Origin: Planctomycetota bacterium
Lineage (GTDB): Bacteria; Planctomycetota; Phycisphaerae; Phycisphaerales; UBA1924
DNA: 64,000 nucleotides
Reading direction: 5' to 3'
NCBI GenBank assembly: GCA_003696675.1
Contig: RFGH01000229.1
Location: forward strand, 1-64,000
Made by a program: the position numbers and the translations under genes. Shown here in pieces: positions 62,055-64,000 of this stretch. Below the pieces are notes generated by a model, which saw only the letters and a list, made by a program, of their open reading frames with translations, did not search any database and had not been told where the DNA came from. The stretch's first letter is position 1, and each line of letters opens with the position of its first letter.

Positions 62055-63260
62055 ATGCCAATCAAACGAGTGCGCCGGCTGGTCCGGTGGTCCATGGTCT
62101 GGCTCGTCCTGACCTCGGCCATGGTCTGTCTGGATGCGGGCGTGTGGGTCTTCCATCTCGACGGGCCGATCCGTCCGGTCGCCAATGTTGCGAACATGCT
62201 CACCGCTCCCGGCCGCATGGTCTTGCGGGCATTGGTGGGTGGCGGTGCCCGGGTTGACATCCTCTGGATCATCGTGGTGAACGCGGTGTCATGGGCGGTC
62301 TATCTGCTGACGCTGTGGGGCGCGACGGCGATCTGGCGACGCATGGTATCGTCGAACGGCGATGGCGCCGCGGCCACGACCGACACATCCAGGCGAGCGT
62401 TTCTGGCGAAAGGGGGGCTCGGTGTCGCCGGGTTCGGTCTGTCGGCCGCGCCCGCGTATGCCACCGTCGCCGAACCGTGGGATCTGCAAGTGGACCGCAT
62501 CACCGTGCCGATCCGGGACCTGCCGCCGGAGCTTGACGGGATGCGGGTGGTGCAGATCTCCGACACGCACATGGGCCCGCGCATCCCGCGGTCGTTCATC
62601 GCGTCTGCGGTGGAACGCGCGATCGGGCTCAGGCCCGATCTGGTTGCGCTGACAGGCGATTACGCCTGCATCAGCGAGGCGTACATCGCCGACGCAGTGG
62701 AGGTGCTCGCCCCGCTCGTGGGCGCGGCCCGCTTCGGCGTGGTCGGGGTCCTGGGCAATCACGATCACTGGCTGAATGGCCCGCGGATCGCACAGCTGAT
62801 GTCCGATCTCGGCATCCGCATGATCGACAATGACCGCGTCTTCCTGTCGCCGGGCGGGATGAGCGACGAGTGCGCGCCCGATGCGCTCTGCATTGCCGGG
62901 CTCGGCGATCTCATCGGCGACACGGTGCGACCGGACCGTGCGTTCCGGGCTATTCCCGATGGAACGCCCAGACTTGCCCTGGCGCACCATCCCGACACCG
63001 CCGAACTTCCGGAGTTTGCGCCGGGGATCGCGCCCCGCGTCGATCTCATGCTCTGCGGGCACACGCACGGCGGCCAGGTGAAACTGCCGTTCCTGGGCAC
63101 GCCCGCGATCCCGAGCGACTACGGGGACAAGTACGCGTCCGGCATGGTGCAAGGCCCGTCCTGCCGCGTGTTCGTCTCGAAGGGCGTGGGCATGTCGATC
63201 CTGCCGGTGCGGTTCCGGGTGCCGCCCGAGATCAACCTGATCACGCTGGTCCGCGCCTGA
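62055..63260 (+). CDS. membrane-anchored metallophosphoesterase with internal Tat-like motif
   Basis: 401 residues. Two membrane segments (about 12-32 and 73-92) are followed by SRRAFLAKGGLGVAGFG (about 112-128), which looks like a twin-arginine signal placed inside the chain. The catalytic domain (about 160-390) shows calcineurin-like motifs: ISDTHMG, LTGDY, GVLGNHDHW, LAHHPD, and LCGHTHGGQ, so all metal ligands are present. YkuE/YaeI-type relatives act on the outer side of the membrane, some on lipid-sugar phosphates. No Shine-Dalgarno or clear -10 is visible before the ATG. Confidence 0.9.
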   Translation: MPIKRVRRLVRWSMVWLVLTSAMVCLDAGVWVFHLDGPIRPVANVANMLTAPGRMVLRALVGGGARVDILWIIVVNAVSWAVYLLTLWGATAIWRRMVSSNGDGAAATTDTSRRAFLAKGGLGVAGFGLSAAPAYATVAEPWDLQVDRITVPIRDLPPELDGMRVVQISDTHMGPRIPRSFIASAVERAIGLRPDLVALTGDYACISEAYIADAVEVLAPLVGAARFGVVGVLGNHDHWLNGPRIAQLMSDLGIRMIDNDRVFLSPGGMSDECAPDALCIAGLGDLIGDTVRPDRAFRAIPDGTPRLALAHHPDTAELPEFAPGIAPRVDLMLCGHTHGGQVKLPFLGTPAIPSDYGDKYASGMVQGPSCRVFVSKGVGMSILPVRFRVPPEINLITLVRA

Positions 63261-63935
63261 TCAGGCCGATTCGGACACCACCCGGCGATGGTTGACGCAG
63301 TCCCACTCGTCGCTCATCACGCCCCAGCCGAGCCGGTCGGTCGGGCCGTGGCCCTCGACGTAGTAGTCCTGCCGCTGGCGGACCTCGGGCGTGAGACCCA
63401 GGCGCTCGGGGATCCTGCTGGACGGGACGTTGGCCGACGAGCAGTAGATCCGCACGCGCCGCAGCCCGAGCCCGCCGGCGTTCGGGTCGCCCAACGCCCA
63501 CGACAGGACGCGGGCGCACGCTTCGCTCGCGTAGCCCCGCCCGACGCGGTCATATCGGATCCAGTAGCCGGTCTCGCAAGATGCGGTGTCGCGCCGGATG
63601 TCATGCACGCCGGTGCCACCGAGGAACTCGCCGGTCGCCTTGTCAAAAATCCCCACACCGATGTTGTTGAACTTCTCGCCGCCGGACTGGGCGAGCATCT
63701 GTTCGGCGATGTACTTCGTGGTGAACGCGACCGATGTGTGTCCCGTGGCCCACGGCATCCAAGGCAGCAGGTGGTCGAGCGATGCCCGGATCGCTTCGAG
63801 CAACGCCGGCGCGTCTTCCAGCGTGTAGGCCCGGATGAGCAGCCGGCCGGTCTCCAGCCGGCAGTTGACCGGCTCGGGTGCGGTCCAGCCGAGCCCGGGC
63901 TTAGGGAAGTTGCGTTCGCTGGCGCATCGGGTCAT
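63261..63935 (-). CDS. GNAT-family N-acetyltransferase (RimJ/RimL-like)
   Basis: 224 residues. Sequence RLLIRAYTLEDAPALLEAI (about 31-49), GEFLGGTGVHDI, GYWIRYDRVGRGYASEACARVLSWA (acetyl-CoA-binding loop, about 122-146), and the C-terminal LGLRRVRIYCSSANVPSSRIPERLG match ribosomal-protein alanine acetyltransferase relatives. The acceptor is unknown. Two of only three ACGT sites in the window fall within this gene, which hints at a different history from its neighbours. The stop abuts the convergent metallophosphoesterase stop. Confidence 0.9.
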   Translation of the reverse strand: MTRCASERNFPKPGLGWTAPEPVNCRLETGRLLIRAYTLEDAPALLEAIRASLDHLLPWMPWATGHTSVAFTTKYIAEQMLAQSGGEKFNNIGVGIFDKATGEFLGGTGVHDIRRDTASCETGYWIRYDRVGRGYASEACARVLSWALGDPNAGGLGLRRVRIYCSSANVPSSRIPERLGLTPEVRQRQDYYVEGHGPTDRLGWGVMSDEWDCVNHRRVVSESA

Positions 63936-63941
63936 GGCGGC

Positions 63942-63947
63942 AGGATA
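63942..63947 (-). promoter_or_regulatory. leaderless-type -10 (TATCCT), GNAT gene
   Basis: On the minus strand TATCCT ends 6 nt before the ATG at 63935; no Shine-Dalgarno sequence lies between. Confidence 0.45.
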
Positions 63948-64000
63948 TCTCCTACGGTTCGGCGTGGAACGCGATCTGTCCCGATATGCCCGCCAGACCG

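Noticed and set aside
1-64000. Prophage, insertion sequence, CRISPR array, replication origin
   Set aside because: No transposase, integrase, phage structural or Cas gene, no regular spaced repeats, and no cluster of DnaA boxes were seen.

Overview
The window is a high-GC (about two-thirds by eye), gene-dense bacterial chromosome segment. It fits the Planctomycetota, most likely a Phycisphaerales-type lineage. The main pointers are three large secreted proteins ending in a duplicated dockerin-like tail that finishes in Gly/Ala-Gly-Cys-Pro, a one-piece SecD-SecF fusion, a response regulator with an excisionase-type helix-turn-helix in front of its receiver, and dispersed ribosomal-protein genes. 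I see no prophage, insertion sequence, CRISPR array or rRNA. One tRNA gene, tRNA-Leu(CAG), is present.

Layout. 0.1-4.1 kb: Sec auxiliary genes (yajC, secDF). 4.2-7.7 kb: a LysM protein, two nucleotide-sugar SDR enzymes (a heptose-epimerase-like protein and a UDP-glucuronate decarboxylase) and a degenerate QueC-like protein. 7.8-14.9 kb: proS, a subtilase carrying the dockerin tail, purF. 15-19.3 kb (minus): a TPR-sulfotransferase, a SurA/PpiD-like membrane protein, rpsD. 19.5-24.8 kb: an FAH-family hydrolase coupled to an orphan FecCD-type permease, facing metH. 24.9-30.1 kb (minus): two tandem paralogous matrixin-like metalloproteases with dockerin tails, and a zinc-ligand-free L31. 30.2-34.5 kb: a tightly coupled four-gene membrane redox operon (two mini-membrane proteins, a ferric-reductase-like/Rieske fusion, and a protein with a Cys/His cluster), followed by an S10 peptidase and a DUF2231 protein. 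34.8-36.2 kb: recA and tRNA-Leu. 36.3-39.0 kb (minus): a 919-residue coiled-coil lipoprotein. 39.2-45.6 kb: an RNase HII-like protein, ribD, a Tat alkaline phosphatase, a YgfZ-like protein, an M42 peptidase, dps. 45.8-55.1 kb: the HTH-receiver regulator, a divergent HEAT-repeat protein, then a pilin-pilin-pseudopilin-secretin-TPR lipoprotein locus. 55.1-64 kb: recJ, a PduO-type adenosyltransferase, two coupled SpoIIE-type phosphatases with related membrane sensors, a MazG-like protein, rpsL, rpsG, a metallophosphoesterase and a GNAT acetyltransferase.

Functional links. metH needs the adenosyl/cob(II)alamin economy to which the PduO-type enzyme also belongs, and the orphan FecCD permease beside metH could be a corrinoid or siderophore permease. 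The Sec machinery, Tat-dependent enzymes, secretin locus and dockerin-tailed proteases together indicate a large investment in secretion and envelope function.

Two window-wide signals stand out. (1) The palindromic tetranucleotide ACGT is almost absent: reading every line I found three copies where about 200 would be expected. (2) Many genes have no Shine-Dalgarno sequence but carry a TANNNT hexamer 5-10 nt before the start codon, the signature of leaderless transcription.
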